Source of the DNA: a virus
IMG/VR virus record: IMGVR_UViG_3300007351_000366
Location: 1-46,918 of that record
Direction: 5' to 3' (one strand)
DNA: 46,918 nt
Shown: positions 13,380-20,985 of the stretch, piece by piece
Position numbering within the stretch: the first letter of the stretch is position 1
Layout: the number at the start of each line of letters is the position of its first letter
Notes under the pieces: model-generated
The model's database searches: none
Seen by the model: the letters and a program-made list of their open reading frames with translations, nothing else
Told to the model about the DNA's origin: nothing
Program-made: the position numbers and the translations under genes

Positions 13380-14916
13380 AGAACAGGTTCAAAAAGAGAT
13401 ATCCCGCCGCAGTGCAGATCACTACATTCAAAATTTTGTTAAAATAGAGGACCGTGATGCGGTTGATAGTGACGGTGGCGATATTGCTGTCCCGTTTATT
13501 TTATGGCCAGGACAGATAAAGGCCCTGATGCTATTCCTTGTTACCAGATTGTCAATCGTCCTAAAGGCCAGGCAGTTAGGTCTTACCTGGTTGGCATTGG
13601 CTTATGCTTCCTGGAAGATGGTGTTTAATGCTGGTTATGCCGTTGTCGCTCTGTCCAAAAGGGAGAAGGATGCAAAGGAGCTTACCAGGAGGTTAGCTTT
13701 TATTTTGCGACATTTACCGGACTGGATGATCCAGGAAAAGAAGACAGCAAAACCTGATTGGAATGGTCCAGTTTGGGAAGACACAACCTTAACCATTACC
13801 ATATATCACCCAGGAAAAGAACCAAGCACATTTAGAGCAGAAACTTCCGGCCCGGATTCAGGCCGGTCTTTTACTGCCAACTTAGTTATCTTGGATGAAT
13901 GGGCATTCCAGCAATATGCTGAAGATATATGGGCAGCTGCATACCCGACAATCAACCGTCCGACCGGTGGACAGGTTATCGGATTAAGCACAAATAAGCG
14001 GGGCAGTTTGTTTGAGAGGATTTGCAAAGACTCTATCAGCGGAAAGAACACATTTAAGTTGATATTTCTCGATGTGTTCACTGACCCGCGCCGGACCCCT
14101 GAATGGTATAAACAATCTAAAATTGACTTGCCATTATCATGGATGCAGGAGTATCCTGAAACAATTGAACAGGCATTCAGTGCTGGTGAGGAAACCGCTT
14201 TTCCGGAGTTCTCTGAATCTATCCATGTTTGTAAGCCATTCGACATACCGGCACACTGGCGGCGGTGGAGGTCACTGGACAATGGATATGCAGATCCTTT
14301 TGCCTGGTATTGGCTGACGGTTAGTGAAGATGGAATTGTTTATATTTACCGGGAGTTTACAAGGGCACACAATGACCCGCGTCTTACTTATAGCCAGCAG
14401 GCGCAAAAAGCCGTAGAGATGTCAACGTATAAAGATGATGAAACCGGTCGGGAAGTGTGGGTACCCGAGAAGATTGATTTCACTGTAGCCGGTCACGATG
14501 CTTGGCAGAAGCATGTCCGGGATGAATCCGGAAAAACCCTGATTAACTATTATCAGGATGGCGGGGTATACGGGTTTGTCCGGCCCATCACTGACCGGAA
14601 GTTCAGGAAGGCTGTTTGGCACGAATACCTAAAGCCGTTTGACGATGATATATTAGGCAGGAAGGTTGCCAGGGTTCAGATATTTGATACTTGTCAATTT
14701 CTAATAGATTCACTACCGATGTTAGTAGTTGATGAAAATGATTCCGAAAAAGTAGAAGAATCCAGCATTGACCACTGGTATGACGGGGCAGGTTACGGGC
14801 TCATAGCTTACCATGTGCAATACACCAAGCCCCCTAAAGAGGATGAGCCGCCTATTGCCAGGCACAAGAATAAGCTGGCCAAGCGGCGCAGCCATACAAA
14901 GCGGAGGCTTAGTTAG
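13339..14916 (+). CDS. terL: Terminase large subunit (ATPase and nuclease)
   Basis: A 525-residue packaging motor. The N-terminal ATPase has the phage-type Walker A KARQLGLTW at residues 76-84 and Walker B VILDEW with D186-E187. The C-terminal RNase H-like nuclease begins near RWRSLDNGYADPFAWYW (about residue 310), with further acidic positions at GHDAWQ and the DHWYDG end region. The start is TTG 13339 with GAGGAG 10 bases upstream, inside terS. Length and order are normal for Terminase_6-type enzymes. The last 25 residues are basic. Confidence 0.94.
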   Translation: MSESSINQLALPSKEQVQKEISRRSADHYIQNFVKIEDRDAVDSDGGDIAVPFILWPGQIKALMLFLVTRLSIVLKARQLGLTWLALAYASWKMVFNAGYAVVALSKREKDAKELTRRLAFILRHLPDWMIQEKKTAKPDWNGPVWEDTTLTITIYHPGKEPSTFRAETSGPDSGRSFTANLVILDEWAFQQYAEDIWAAAYPTINRPTGGQVIGLSTNKRGSLFERICKDSISGKNTFKLIFLDVFTDPRRTPEWYKQSKIDLPLSWMQEYPETIEQAFSAGEETAFPEFSESIHVCKPFDIPAHWRRWRSLDNGYADPFAWYWLTVSEDGIVYIYREFTRAHNDPRLTYSQQAQKAVEMSTYKDDETGREVWVPEKIDFTVAGHDAWQKHVRDESGKTLINYYQDGGVYGFVRPITDRKFRKAVWHEYLKPFDDDILGRKVARVQIFDTCQFLIDSLPMLVVDENDSEKVEESSIDHWYDGAGYGLIAYHVQYTKPPKEDEPPIARHKNKLAKRRSHTKRRLS

Positions 14917-14947
14917 TTGAATATAGAAGGGAGGCGAAAACGCGAAG

Positions 14948-15298
14948 ATGGTAAATATTATATGTCCAACGTCTTGTGAAGAGAGTAGGCAGGGAACCTG
15001 CTTAACAACCCCACGAAACTGTGAAAAATATTTGGAATGGGCAAATCAAGCAGAAGCGGAAGAGAAAGATAAACCGATAGAGCCTAAAACTGCTATTACC
15101 GACCTCGAGAACAGGTTCACCTATCACGCACCAAAGCCGGGCCAGCCGGAAATTTACACAGCCATCCGGGACAAGGCAAAAGAGTTTGCAGTGATGATTG
15201 ACATTAACTGTCCGGCCAGCCGGGAGAAGTCCCTGGCACTGACCAAGCTGGATGAAGTGGTGTTTTGGGCCAATGCAAGTGTAGCAAGGAATGGGTGA
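14948..15298 (+). CDS. Acb2/Tad1-hairpin domain protein, putative cyclic-oligonucleotide sponge with Cys-rich N-terminus
   Basis: Residues 52-116 match the Acb2 (T4 Vs.4-type) family: DLENRFTYHAPKPGQ, then Y-x-x-IRDKAKEFA, then the signature CPASREKSLALTKLDE followed by WANASVARNG. Family members form compact helical hexamers that bind cyclic di- and trinucleotides and so disarm CBASS; the same fold is used by Tad1 against Thoeris. Unlike typical Acb2 proteins of about 90 residues, this one has a 47-residue extension with C6, C10, C18 and C25, possibly a metal site. The ribosome site GGGAGG is 12 bases from the ATG. Family assignment is strong; ligand choice is unknown. Confidence 0.85.
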   Translation: MVNIICPTSCEESRQGTCLTTPRNCEKYLEWANQAEAEEKDKPIEPKTAITDLENRFTYHAPKPGQPEIYTAIRDKAKEFAVMIDINCPASREKSLALTKLDEVVFWANASVARNG

Positions 15299-15304
15299 AG
15301 ATGG

Positions 15305-15430
15305 ATGGACCAAGAATGGATTAATGCGATTAAATCTACGTTTAAGGATGTTGGGTTTTATAAATTATTAATTAAAGTATTGTTGCCTTTAATTGTTTTG
15401 GCTTATATATGTGATTATTTCGGATTGTAA
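15305..15430 (+). CDS. Tiny membrane protein, 41 aa
   Basis: ATG 15305 starts 6 bases after the sponge gene, with only a weak site (GGGTGAAG). The product is MDQEWINAIKSTFKDVGFYK followed by a hydrophobic helix LLIKVLLPLIVLAYICDYFG. One transmembrane span with a short amphipathic N-terminus recalls small holin- or toxin-like peptides, but no family is recognised and other lysis genes are absent nearby. It could also partner the sponge protein. Confidence 0.5.
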   Translation: MDQEWINAIKSTFKDVGFYKLLIKVLLPLIVLAYICDYFGL

Positions 15431-15438
15431 CACCCCTT

Positions 15439-15498
15439 GGCCCGCCGCGACTGCGGGACGTGGCTCCCGTGTGGCCTGTGGAGCCTTGACGGCGGGCC
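15439..15498. other. GC-rich structured element with two competing inner hairpins
   Basis: GGCCCGCCG (15439-15447) and CGGCGGGCC (15490-15498) form a perfect 9-bp outer stem. Inside it CGGGA (15454-15458) can pair with TCCCG (15465-15469), or alternatively GGCTCC (15462-15467) with GGAGCC (15480-15485); the two inner hairpins exclude each other. There is no T run, so it is not a standard terminator. It may be a structured RNA, an attenuator or a mobile palindromic unit, and it is much more GC-rich than its surroundings. Confidence 0.5.
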
Positions 15499-15517
15499 GG
15501 GTTAATACAGTTATAAT
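15486..15517 (+). promoter_or_regulatory. Weak promoter candidate
   Basis: TTGACG (15486-15491) and a perfect TATAAT (15512-15517) are separated by 20 bases, longer than the preferred 17. The right arm of the GC-rich stem overlaps the -35. It could give the following small genes their own start. Confidence 0.3.
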
Positions 15518-15537
15518 ACAAAGGCAGGTGATGCCCA

Positions 15538-15648
15538 ATGAAAGACAATATGCCAATATTTGTTTCTCCCCCTGTACAACCCCGCCCGATGAAGCCGTAA
15601 GCGGAGGTCGAACCGCTGACCGGACCCGGTGGAGGGCGGCGCCTATAA
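15538..15648 (+). pseudogene. Very short proline-rich ORF, possibly interrupted by an in-frame TAA
   Basis: ATG 15538, preceded by GGCAGGTG, encodes 20 residues (MKDNMPIFVSPPVQPRPMKP) before TAA at 15598-15600. The same frame continues with AEVEPLTGPGGGRRL to a second TAA at 15646-15648, and the two parts look like one proline/glycine-rich peptide. Either the gene is broken, the stop is read through, or only 20 codons are used. An overlapping frame from ATG 15531 (to 15665, 44 codons) is a competing reading. Evidence is weak. Confidence 0.3.
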
Positions 15649-15693
15649 ATTCGACACCAAAATAAAACCGAAAACGGAAAGGATGGTTAATGT

Positions 15694-15984
15694 ATGTATG
15701 GCAACGAAGGATGTAACATAGGACCAACTAACCAATTATCAGGAGGAATGGCTCTCACTAAGAAGGCAGACGTAATATTTGACAGGGTTATTAATGCCAG
15801 GAACACAAGTGAGCGAATCATTAGTGTTATTGATTCAATTAATTCCAGGTTGTTTGGGCCAAGCCCGGCATGTGACGAACAATGCAGTTCACCGGCCCCG
15901 TGTATCGAGTATGTGGTAGATGAAGCAAACGGCAACCTGAATCGCATTGAAAAGGCTCTGGCCGATATCTGTAACCGGCTGTAA
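15694..15984 (+). CDS. Hypothetical protein, 96 aa
   Basis: ATG 15694 follows AAAGGATGG by 8 bases. The N-terminus is glycine-rich and flexible, followed by a helix (KADVIFDRVINARNTSERII) and a second helix (GNLNRIEKALADICNRL). Between them lies a cysteine cluster (SPACDEQCSSPAPCIEY). The two-helix hairpin layout resembles small phage proteins near terminase genes, but the function is unknown. Confidence 0.65.
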   Translation: MYGNEGCNIGPTNQLSGGMALTKKADVIFDRVINARNTSERIISVIDSINSRLFGPSPACDEQCSSPAPCIEYVVDEANGNLNRIEKALADICNRL

Positions 15985-16014
15985 GGAATATATCTTCCAG
16001 GAGGAAGCAGTGAA

Positions 16015-16257
16015 ATGAACAACAATCAAGTTAATCGTAGCTCTAATGGCATACCAAATATTCTCCCCCTTAAACCGGAGGAAGAGGATCTAATCAGGTT
16101 CATCCGCGGCCTGCAGTGGGGGCATTTAACAATCGAAGTGAAGGAACTTGTCCGGGGGAATGGCGGTGTGCCAGTTATGATTAAACAGCCACAGAGGGAT
16201 ATTAAGCTCAGCCGGGACGATAGGCCGAACAGGACGCAGCGGAGGGGTGAGCCATGA
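16015..16257 (+). CDS. DUF2292 (YezD-like) small protein
   Basis: An 80-residue product with AGGAGG ideally placed before the ATG. Residues 19-62 match DUF2292: a helix EEEDLIRFIRGLQWGHLTIE, then a strand pair with GGVPVMIKQPQRDIKL. DUF2292 proteins are small, widespread in Firmicutes and of unknown function. The C-terminus is basic. The stop overlaps the next start (ATGA), so the two are coupled. Confidence 0.7.
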   Translation: MNNNQVNRSSNGIPNILPLKPEEEDLIRFIRGLQWGHLTIEVKELVRGNGGVPVMIKQPQRDIKLSRDDRPNRTQRRGEP

Positions 16258-16415
16258 CAGGTAAAAATGTTCCACCATGGAAAAGCAACGGACATCTCGA
16301 AGCCGTAGCGCATCTTAACACAGATGAGTATGTAGCGATTTCAAATAATGATGAAACTGCAATATATGCCGTAGCAATAGATAAAGACGGCAACTTGGTT
16401 TATGAGAAGTATTAA
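16254..16415 (+). CDS. Small hypothetical protein, 53 aa
   Basis: ATG 16254 overlaps the DUF2292 stop (ATGA) and has GGAGGGGTG close upstream. The product contains two predicted beta strands (EYVAISNNDETAIYAVAIDK), then GNLVYEKY, suggesting a small beta-rich fold. No family is recognised. The coupling to its neighbour supports it as a real gene. Confidence 0.6.
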   Translation: MTGKNVPPWKSNGHLEAVAHLNTDEYVAISNNDETAIYAVAIDKDGNLVYEKY

Positions 16416-16446
16416 CCATGTGTAACAGAAACCGGAGGAATCAACC

Positions 16447-16794
16447 ATGAGCAAACCGTCATTACGTGACTTCCGTCGCCGCAATAACCCTGCCAACGTA
16501 GTGTCAGACTTCGCTAAGGCAAAAGACATACCTTACCATGAAGTGACCCGCCAGGCGGGGCTTGTTATCCGGGTACATAATCCTTCGCTGGACAAGCACG
16601 AAGCATGTATGAAACGGTGTGCGGAGCGGAAGAGGGAAGAGATTGCCAGGTTAAAGCGGAGGCTGGAATGGGTTAAGGCCGAGATAACACGCCGGACGGA
16701 GAGTATGAAGAAGGGTGCAAAGTATCAGCCGGTGGATGATCTGCTGGAAGAGGCCCGGAAGGTTAAACAGAAGCTGGAAAGGCTGGGTGGGTAA
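16447..16794 (+). CDS. Basic coiled-coil protein, 115 aa
   Basis: The ATG follows CGGAGGAA by 7 bases. Residues 1-45 are basic and loop-rich. Residues 55-115 form a long charged helix with heptad-like leucines (RKREEIARLKRRLEWVKAEI, then DDLLEEARKVKQKLERLGG) and two cysteines at the helix start. It probably dimerises as a coiled coil. No family is recognised. Confidence 0.65.
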   Translation: MSKPSLRDFRRRNNPANVVSDFAKAKDIPYHEVTRQAGLVIRVHNPSLDKHEACMKRCAERKREEIARLKRRLEWVKAEITRRTESMKKGAKYQPVDDLLEEARKVKQKLERLGG

Positions 16795-16795
16795 A

Positions 16796-17467
16796 ATGCC
16801 TGAGTTTACTGATTTAATGAACAAGCATATGAAACTACCCTCCATATTGGACCAGTTATCGGAACTGATGCTGTTTAATAGTGCCGATGATTTTTCGCAA
16901 ATACATTCTAGGTTGTCTAATAAGCAGCCTGAACAATTCAATTTTTTCAAAGGTGAAGCCGTTGATCCTTATGTAAGTCGCCTTGAAAAGTCTGTACCAG
17001 AAGTCGATATAATTTCAGAATACATGTCACGGGAATTAAAAAAGTCTATACAGGCAACACTCGACAGGTGTATTCATTTGTCCCTGGCAGGGTTCACGAT
17101 TCCAGAACCGAAAGAACAATTTTACGGTTTACCCAGGCATGGAATGACCTGCACTTCCCCGGCACCTGAAACCGGAGCGTTTACGGCAGAAGAGTTGAGA
17201 CATGTTATTAACAGGCACAGGCCGCCAAGAATCGAAGCCGGTGAGTTCGCAAGAAAAATGCTGGCCAGAATACTTTTAAAAGAGGCCGGAGTTAACTGTT
17301 CGCCTGACATGGTAATTAATGAAGTATGGGGCATCAAAATTCAAGCAAGTCCTTATTTGCCGCCAGATACGTTAGCTATACTTAGTTATGACCCGGACAC
17401 AGGGGAACCAAATGTGCAGTTAGTTAAGTTTGATGGGCTAGGTGAAGCCGATGGCTCAACCAAATGA
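16796..17467 (+). CDS. Hypothetical protein, 223 aa
   Basis: I use ATG 16796, one base after the previous stop, with GGTGGG upstream, rather than an in-frame start at 16715 inside the previous gene. The N-terminal half is helical. The C-terminal half (about residues 155-215) includes INEVWGIKIQASPYLPPDTL and then AILSYDP, a pattern seen at the ends of several uncharacterised phage proteins. No enzymatic motif is visible. The role is unknown. Confidence 0.7.
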   Translation: MPEFTDLMNKHMKLPSILDQLSELMLFNSADDFSQIHSRLSNKQPEQFNFFKGEAVDPYVSRLEKSVPEVDIISEYMSRELKKSIQATLDRCIHLSLAGFTIPEPKEQFYGLPRHGMTCTSPAPETGAFTAEELRHVINRHRPPRIEAGEFARKMLARILLKEAGVNCSPDMVINEVWGIKIQASPYLPPDTLAILSYDPDTGEPNVQLVKFDGLGEADGSTK

Positions 17468-17573
17468 CTGCAGGCATTTCACCGGTAAAAAGAAACAAAA
17501 TGGACCCAAGAAGCGGAAACGCACTCCCCGAAGCAAACGGATCCATATAAACAAGTATTCTATAACCAAATAA
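17451..17573 (+). CDS. Very basic 40-aa protein
   Basis: ATG 17451 overlaps the end of the previous gene, with GGTGAAG upstream. The product is extremely basic (GKKKQNGPKKRKRTPRSKRI), so it should bind nucleic acid or a membrane surface. It ends 24 bases before a strong terminator, making it the last gene of this transcription unit. The short size keeps confidence moderate. Confidence 0.45.
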   Translation: MAQPNDCRHFTGKKKQNGPKKRKRTPRSKRIHINKYSITK

Positions 17574-17596
17574 CAACCCTGAATGTAAAAACATAG

Positions 17597-17655
17597 GGGG
17601 TATGTGGACTACAGAGCAGAATTTGTCTGCCTTGTAGCCTGCATACCCCTTTTTT
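17597..17655 (+). terminator. Strong intrinsic terminator upstream of the Tad2-like gene
   Basis: A long stem is built from GGGGTATG (17597-17604) with CATACCCC (17642-17649), inner CTACA (17609-17613) with TGTAG (17633-17637), and GCAGA (17616-17620) with TCTGC (17626-17630). It is followed by TTTTTT and more A/T. It separates the small-gene run from the Tad2-like gene. No obvious promoter lies between it and that gene, so regulated read-through is possible. Confidence 0.85.
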
Positions 17656-17699
17656 ATTTTTACCATTTAACAATAAAAATGAAAAGAGGATGGTATTTA

Positions 17700-18137
17700 A
17701 TGGAAAAGTATATCGGAGTTAAGATTATCCATGCTGTACCAATGACTGGAAGGGAAGCTGCTATTGAGCTTCAAAGACCGATAGACACAACTAACGCAGA
17801 TGAGGAAGGTAATGGATACCTGGTACAGTATCCGGACGGTTACCACAGCTGGTCCCCGAAGGTCCAGTTTGAAGAAGCATACCGCAAGACCGATAGGCTC
17901 ACCTTTGGGCTGGCTATTGAAGCACTAAGAAAAGGGTTACGTGTTGCCCGGTCCGGCTGGAACGGTAAAAATATGCGGATTCTGATGCAGGTTCCGGATG
18001 AACACAGCAAAATGACCCTGCCATACCTGTATATCGAATATCCGGCAGGGCATCCGGCATATCCAAACGGTTCCCGTGTTCCTTGGCTGGCATCACAAAC
18101 CGACATACTTTCAGAGGACTGGATGGTGGTCGAATAA
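17700..18137 (+). CDS. Tad2/DUF2829 domain protein, putative anti-Thoeris sponge with KYIGxK N-terminal domain
   Basis: 145 residues from ATG 17700 (AAAGAGGATGG upstream). Residues 67-145 match DUF2829/Tad2: LTFGLAIEALRKGLRVARSG, then WNGKNM, a beta core, and the signature VPWLASQTDILSEDWMV. Tad2 proteins form tetramers that trap gcADPR-type signals and some cyclic dinucleotides, blocking Thoeris or CBASS effectors. Residues 1-62 form a separate beta domain (KYIGVKIIHAVPM, then YPDGYHSWSPKVQFEEAYR) often seen in phage proteins alone or fused to Tad2. The stop overlaps the next start (TAATG). Family assignment is strong; the ligand is unknown. Confidence 0.87.
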   Translation: MEKYIGVKIIHAVPMTGREAAIELQRPIDTTNADEEGNGYLVQYPDGYHSWSPKVQFEEAYRKTDRLTFGLAIEALRKGLRVARSGWNGKNMRILMQVPDEHSKMTLPYLYIEYPAGHPAYPNGSRVPWLASQTDILSEDWMVVE

Positions 18138-18652
18138 TGGCAGACAAGCAGCAAACTCCGTTACCGATTAACCAGTGCCAGATATTCCCGCACAGTTACC
18201 AGATTCCGTGTGAGACATATAACTGCCTTACCAGGTCAACATACCACATCGGCCGGCCGGACGGTCCGTTATCAGTGATGCGTAACCTTTGCTCCGATTG
18301 TGCCGATAAACTGGTGGAGTCAATCCTGGCAACTCCGGAACTGGTCGAGAAACACATTGGCCGGATCAAAGAGATTGCCATGGCTGACCAGGACTATCAG
18401 GAACTTGTTGGCAGTGTCCGTGAGGCTGAGAGAAAAGAACAGCAGGCCAAAATGCAGGCTGTTGTTGAGCTTCTCAAGGTTGTCAAAATGGATGAAGTTG
18501 TCAGGGCTGAGCTGTGCAAACTCTTGGAGATTGAGCTTCCTATACCGGAGCCCAAGAAGTATCCATGTGCCCAGTGTGAGACTGAACCGTTTGATTCGCC
18601 GCAGAAGCTGGCTGCGCATGTCAAAAAAGAACATCCCAAAGCCAGGGAGTGA
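18137..18652 (+). CDS. Zinc protein with C-terminal C2H2-like finger, 171 aa
   Basis: ATG 18137 overlaps the previous stop by one base, so it is co-translated with the Tad2-like protein. The N-terminus has cysteines at about 14, 25 and 30 and the pair CSDC near 52-55, a likely zinc site. The middle is a long charged helix. The C-terminus has a C2H2 finger-like motif, CAQC, 13 residues, H, 4 residues, H. No exact family is known; single C2H2 fingers are unusual in bacteria and often mark phage or plasmid DNA-binding proteins. Confidence 0.65.
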   Translation: MADKQQTPLPINQCQIFPHSYQIPCETYNCLTRSTYHIGRPDGPLSVMRNLCSDCADKLVESILATPELVEKHIGRIKEIAMADQDYQELVGSVREAERKEQQAKMQAVVELLKVVKMDEVVRAELCKLLEIELPIPEPKKYPCAQCETEPFDSPQKLAAHVKKEHPKARE

Positions 18653-18658
18653 TAACAG

Positions 18659-18901
18659 ATGGCTGAATGGATACTGGGCCTTATATGTCTGATACTGGTC
18701 GGCCTTGTGATATGGCGTGAACATCAGTTTGACCTTGAACGCAAAGACCTGTATGACCGGATTATGGCAGGGAATCTCCACGACTATTCCGCCAACAAAG
18801 ACGGAACCGCGCCTCCCAGGGGGCGTAATTTTGTTAAAAAGGGCATTAAAAAAGGGTACCAGGCATTGGGGAACCCAAGAGGGGAGGCTGATTATGATTG
18901 A
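18659..18901 (+). CDS. Small single-pass membrane protein, 80 aa
   Basis: The ATG follows AGGGAG by about 8 bases. Residues 2-20 form one transmembrane helix (AEWILGLICLILVGLVIW) and the rest is charged and cytoplasmic-looking. It overlaps the portal gene by 4 bases (TTGA). The position is unusual for a virion protein and the function is unknown; a spanin-like or superinfection role would be guesswork. Confidence 0.65.
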   Translation: MAEWILGLICLILVGLVIWREHQFDLERKDLYDRIMAGNLHDYSANKDGTAPPRGRNFVKKGIKKGYQALGNPRGEADYD

Positions 18902-20985
18902 GCTTACTTAACCTGAACATTTTTGGTGGCGGTAACAGCCGGGATGCGCCGCCACAACAGCAACAATCACAGATGCCACAACTGAATAGTTATATCTCAT
19001 CTCTTCCCCCGGAAGTGCAGATGGAATTTCATGATGATGCTATTGTTGCCATGATCCAGAAGGAATTTAAACGCCGCCAGGATGAACGGAGGCCGTTTGA
19101 ACTGCAGTGGCGACTCAACCAGGCATTCCTTGAGGGGAACCAATACGTTGACATCAACCCGGTATCCATGGCCCTGGATGAAATACCGAAAATGTTCTGG
19201 TGGCAGGAGCGGGAAGTATTCAATGTAGTGGCGCCAAACATTGAAATGAGGTCAGCCAAACTGGGCAGGATGCGGCCTATTCTGAAGTGTCGTCCCGGAA
19301 CAGGGGAACAGCAGGATGTACGGTCAGCTAAGGTTGGTACCCAATTACTGAAGAATATTTACTACGATGAGGGTATCCATACAAAACAGAACGATGTTAT
19401 CTGCTGGATGGAATACTGCGGCAGCGGGTTTTTCAAGAACACATGGAACCGGAATGCTGGCAAGGTATTCGCCAAGATGATTTCACAAGACCCTGTTACG
19501 TTGAAGGAGATCGCGGAAGAAATCAGGGAGGGCAATATCGACATTGCCGTTGTTCCTTCACCTGAGATATATCCCGATTCATGTTATCACCAGGATATAT
19601 CTAACTGCCGGTCAATTATCCATGCCAAAGCTTACCATGTTGATGAAGTTGAAGAAATATGGGGTGTCAGGATACCGGCAGAACAAACAACGGCCATGCA
19701 GCTGCAAAGAAGTATGACCGGTATTGGCGGCCTTGGTTACGGCCTGGGCGGGTTTAACATTGTGACCACCAAACTTGAGAACCATGCGGTAGTCATGGAA
19801 TATTGGGAGATCCCGACCAAGAAGTTTCCCCAGGGCAGGCTGTTGATTGTGGCCAGCGGCAGAGTTCTTTATAAAGGCCCACTGCCGTATCCGGTTGGTG
19901 AGGATTGGCAGTTAGCCCTTCCGTTTACCAAAGTTGACTGTATCCGCAGGCCGGGAATCTTCTGGGGCAAGACGGTCCTTGAGCGGCTTATTCCCCCGCA
20001 GCGCCGGTATAATGCCTTGCGTAACCGTAAAGCGGAATACCTTAACCGGTGCAGTATAGGCCAGTTTGATGCTGAAGAAGGTTCGGTAGATGACGAATAC
20101 ATGGAAGATAATGCCGGGGCTCCTGGGGCAATTATTTTCTATAAGAAAGGTTTCAATCGACCGCAACGTGTCCAGAATGACCAGCTTCCTGCAGCCTTTG
20201 AAACCGAACACCGGTCACTGCTGGAAGAAATCAGTATTCTGTCCGGTGTCAGTGAACTCAGCCGCCAGAGTGCGGCACCTTCCGGAACTTCCGGTTCCGG
20301 TGTGAGCCTGGCAATTGCGCTGGAACAGGATGATACCAGGTTGTCTACCACTGCAGGCAATGTTGAGCAGTTTATAGTGCAGTCAGGTAAACAATGGCTA
20401 AGACTTCACAAGGCCTTTGTCAAGCTGCCGAGAACACTCCGGTCCATAGGCAGGAACAATGTTGTTGAGGTTATGGACTGGACTGCCGGGGATCTCCGGT
20501 CTGATGATGTTGTTGTTGAGCCCTTCTCAGCCCTGGCAGAATCACCGGCACAGCGCAGGCAGATGGTGTTTGACCTGATGAACACTCCGCTTGTTAATGA
20601 TCCAGAAACCGGTAAAATGACCAAAGAAATGCAGTCCAAGCTGCTTGAAATGATTGAACTGGGCCACTGGGAGACAATGGATGATGATAACGAAATTCAT
20701 ATTAACAAGGCAGAGCGCGAAAACCGCGATATTGTACAGGGCATGTTCCCGATGCCCGTTAACTATGATGATCATGTTATTCATATTGAACGGCACAACA
20801 AATTCCGGCTTACCGTCGATTATGAGATGATGAAGGCTCAGAACCCGATGCTGGAAATTCTGTTCCAGCAGCATGTGCAGGTACATATGACATACCTAAG
20901 CCTCCATGCGCAGCAATTGGTATCACAGATAATGCCCCCGCCCGGGGCACCTGGTTTACTGCCTGCTTCTGGAGGAATGGTTTAA
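18898..20985 (+). CDS. Portal protein
   Basis: A 695-residue dodecameric portal that forms the DNA gate of the capsid. The size fits P22-type portals (about 725). Residues 45-110 contain AIVAMIQKEFKRRQDERRPF and then LNQAFLEGNQY, a typical clip/wing opening, followed by EVFNVVAPNIEMRSAKLGRM. The C-terminal part has the helical stem and barrel region (EISILSGVSELSRQSA, then GTSGSGVSLAIALEQDDTRL). The start is TTG 18898 with GGGGAGG 10 bases upstream. It lies after terL and the accessory island and before scaffold, the expected order. Confidence 0.9.
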   Translation: MSLLNLNIFGGGNSRDAPPQQQQSQMPQLNSYISSLPPEVQMEFHDDAIVAMIQKEFKRRQDERRPFELQWRLNQAFLEGNQYVDINPVSMALDEIPKMFWWQEREVFNVVAPNIEMRSAKLGRMRPILKCRPGTGEQQDVRSAKVGTQLLKNIYYDEGIHTKQNDVICWMEYCGSGFFKNTWNRNAGKVFAKMISQDPVTLKEIAEEIREGNIDIAVVPSPEIYPDSCYHQDISNCRSIIHAKAYHVDEVEEIWGVRIPAEQTTAMQLQRSMTGIGGLGYGLGGFNIVTTKLENHAVVMEYWEIPTKKFPQGRLLIVASGRVLYKGPLPYPVGEDWQLALPFTKVDCIRRPGIFWGKTVLERLIPPQRRYNALRNRKAEYLNRCSIGQFDAEEGSVDDEYMEDNAGAPGAIIFYKKGFNRPQRVQNDQLPAAFETEHRSLLEEISILSGVSELSRQSAAPSGTSGSGVSLAIALEQDDTRLSTTAGNVEQFIVQSGKQWLRLHKAFVKLPRTLRSIGRNNVVEVMDWTAGDLRSDDVVVEPFSALAESPAQRRQMVFDLMNTPLVNDPETGKMTKEMQSKLLEMIELGHWETMDDDNEIHINKAERENRDIVQGMFPMPVNYDDHVIHIERHNKFRLTVDYEMMKAQNPMLEILFQQHVQVHMTYLSLHAQQLVSQIMPPPGAPGLLPASGGMV

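Noticed and set aside
13806-14282. 158-codon - strand frame opposite terL
   Set aside because: It covers the conserved ATPase and nuclease core of the terminase and lacks a start signal.
15305-15430. 41-aa membrane peptide as a holin
   Set aside because: One hydrophobic span alone is not enough and no endolysin or spanin gene is near; left as a small membrane protein.
15439-15498. GC-rich element as a tRNA
   Set aside because: It is about 60 bases, lacks the T-loop and anticodon arrangement and a CCA-compatible acceptor pattern.
15393-15665. 90-codon frame across the GC-rich structure
   Set aside because: The first half runs through the palindromic structure and has no ribosome site; only a short part after 15531 could be coding, and that is listed as uncertain.
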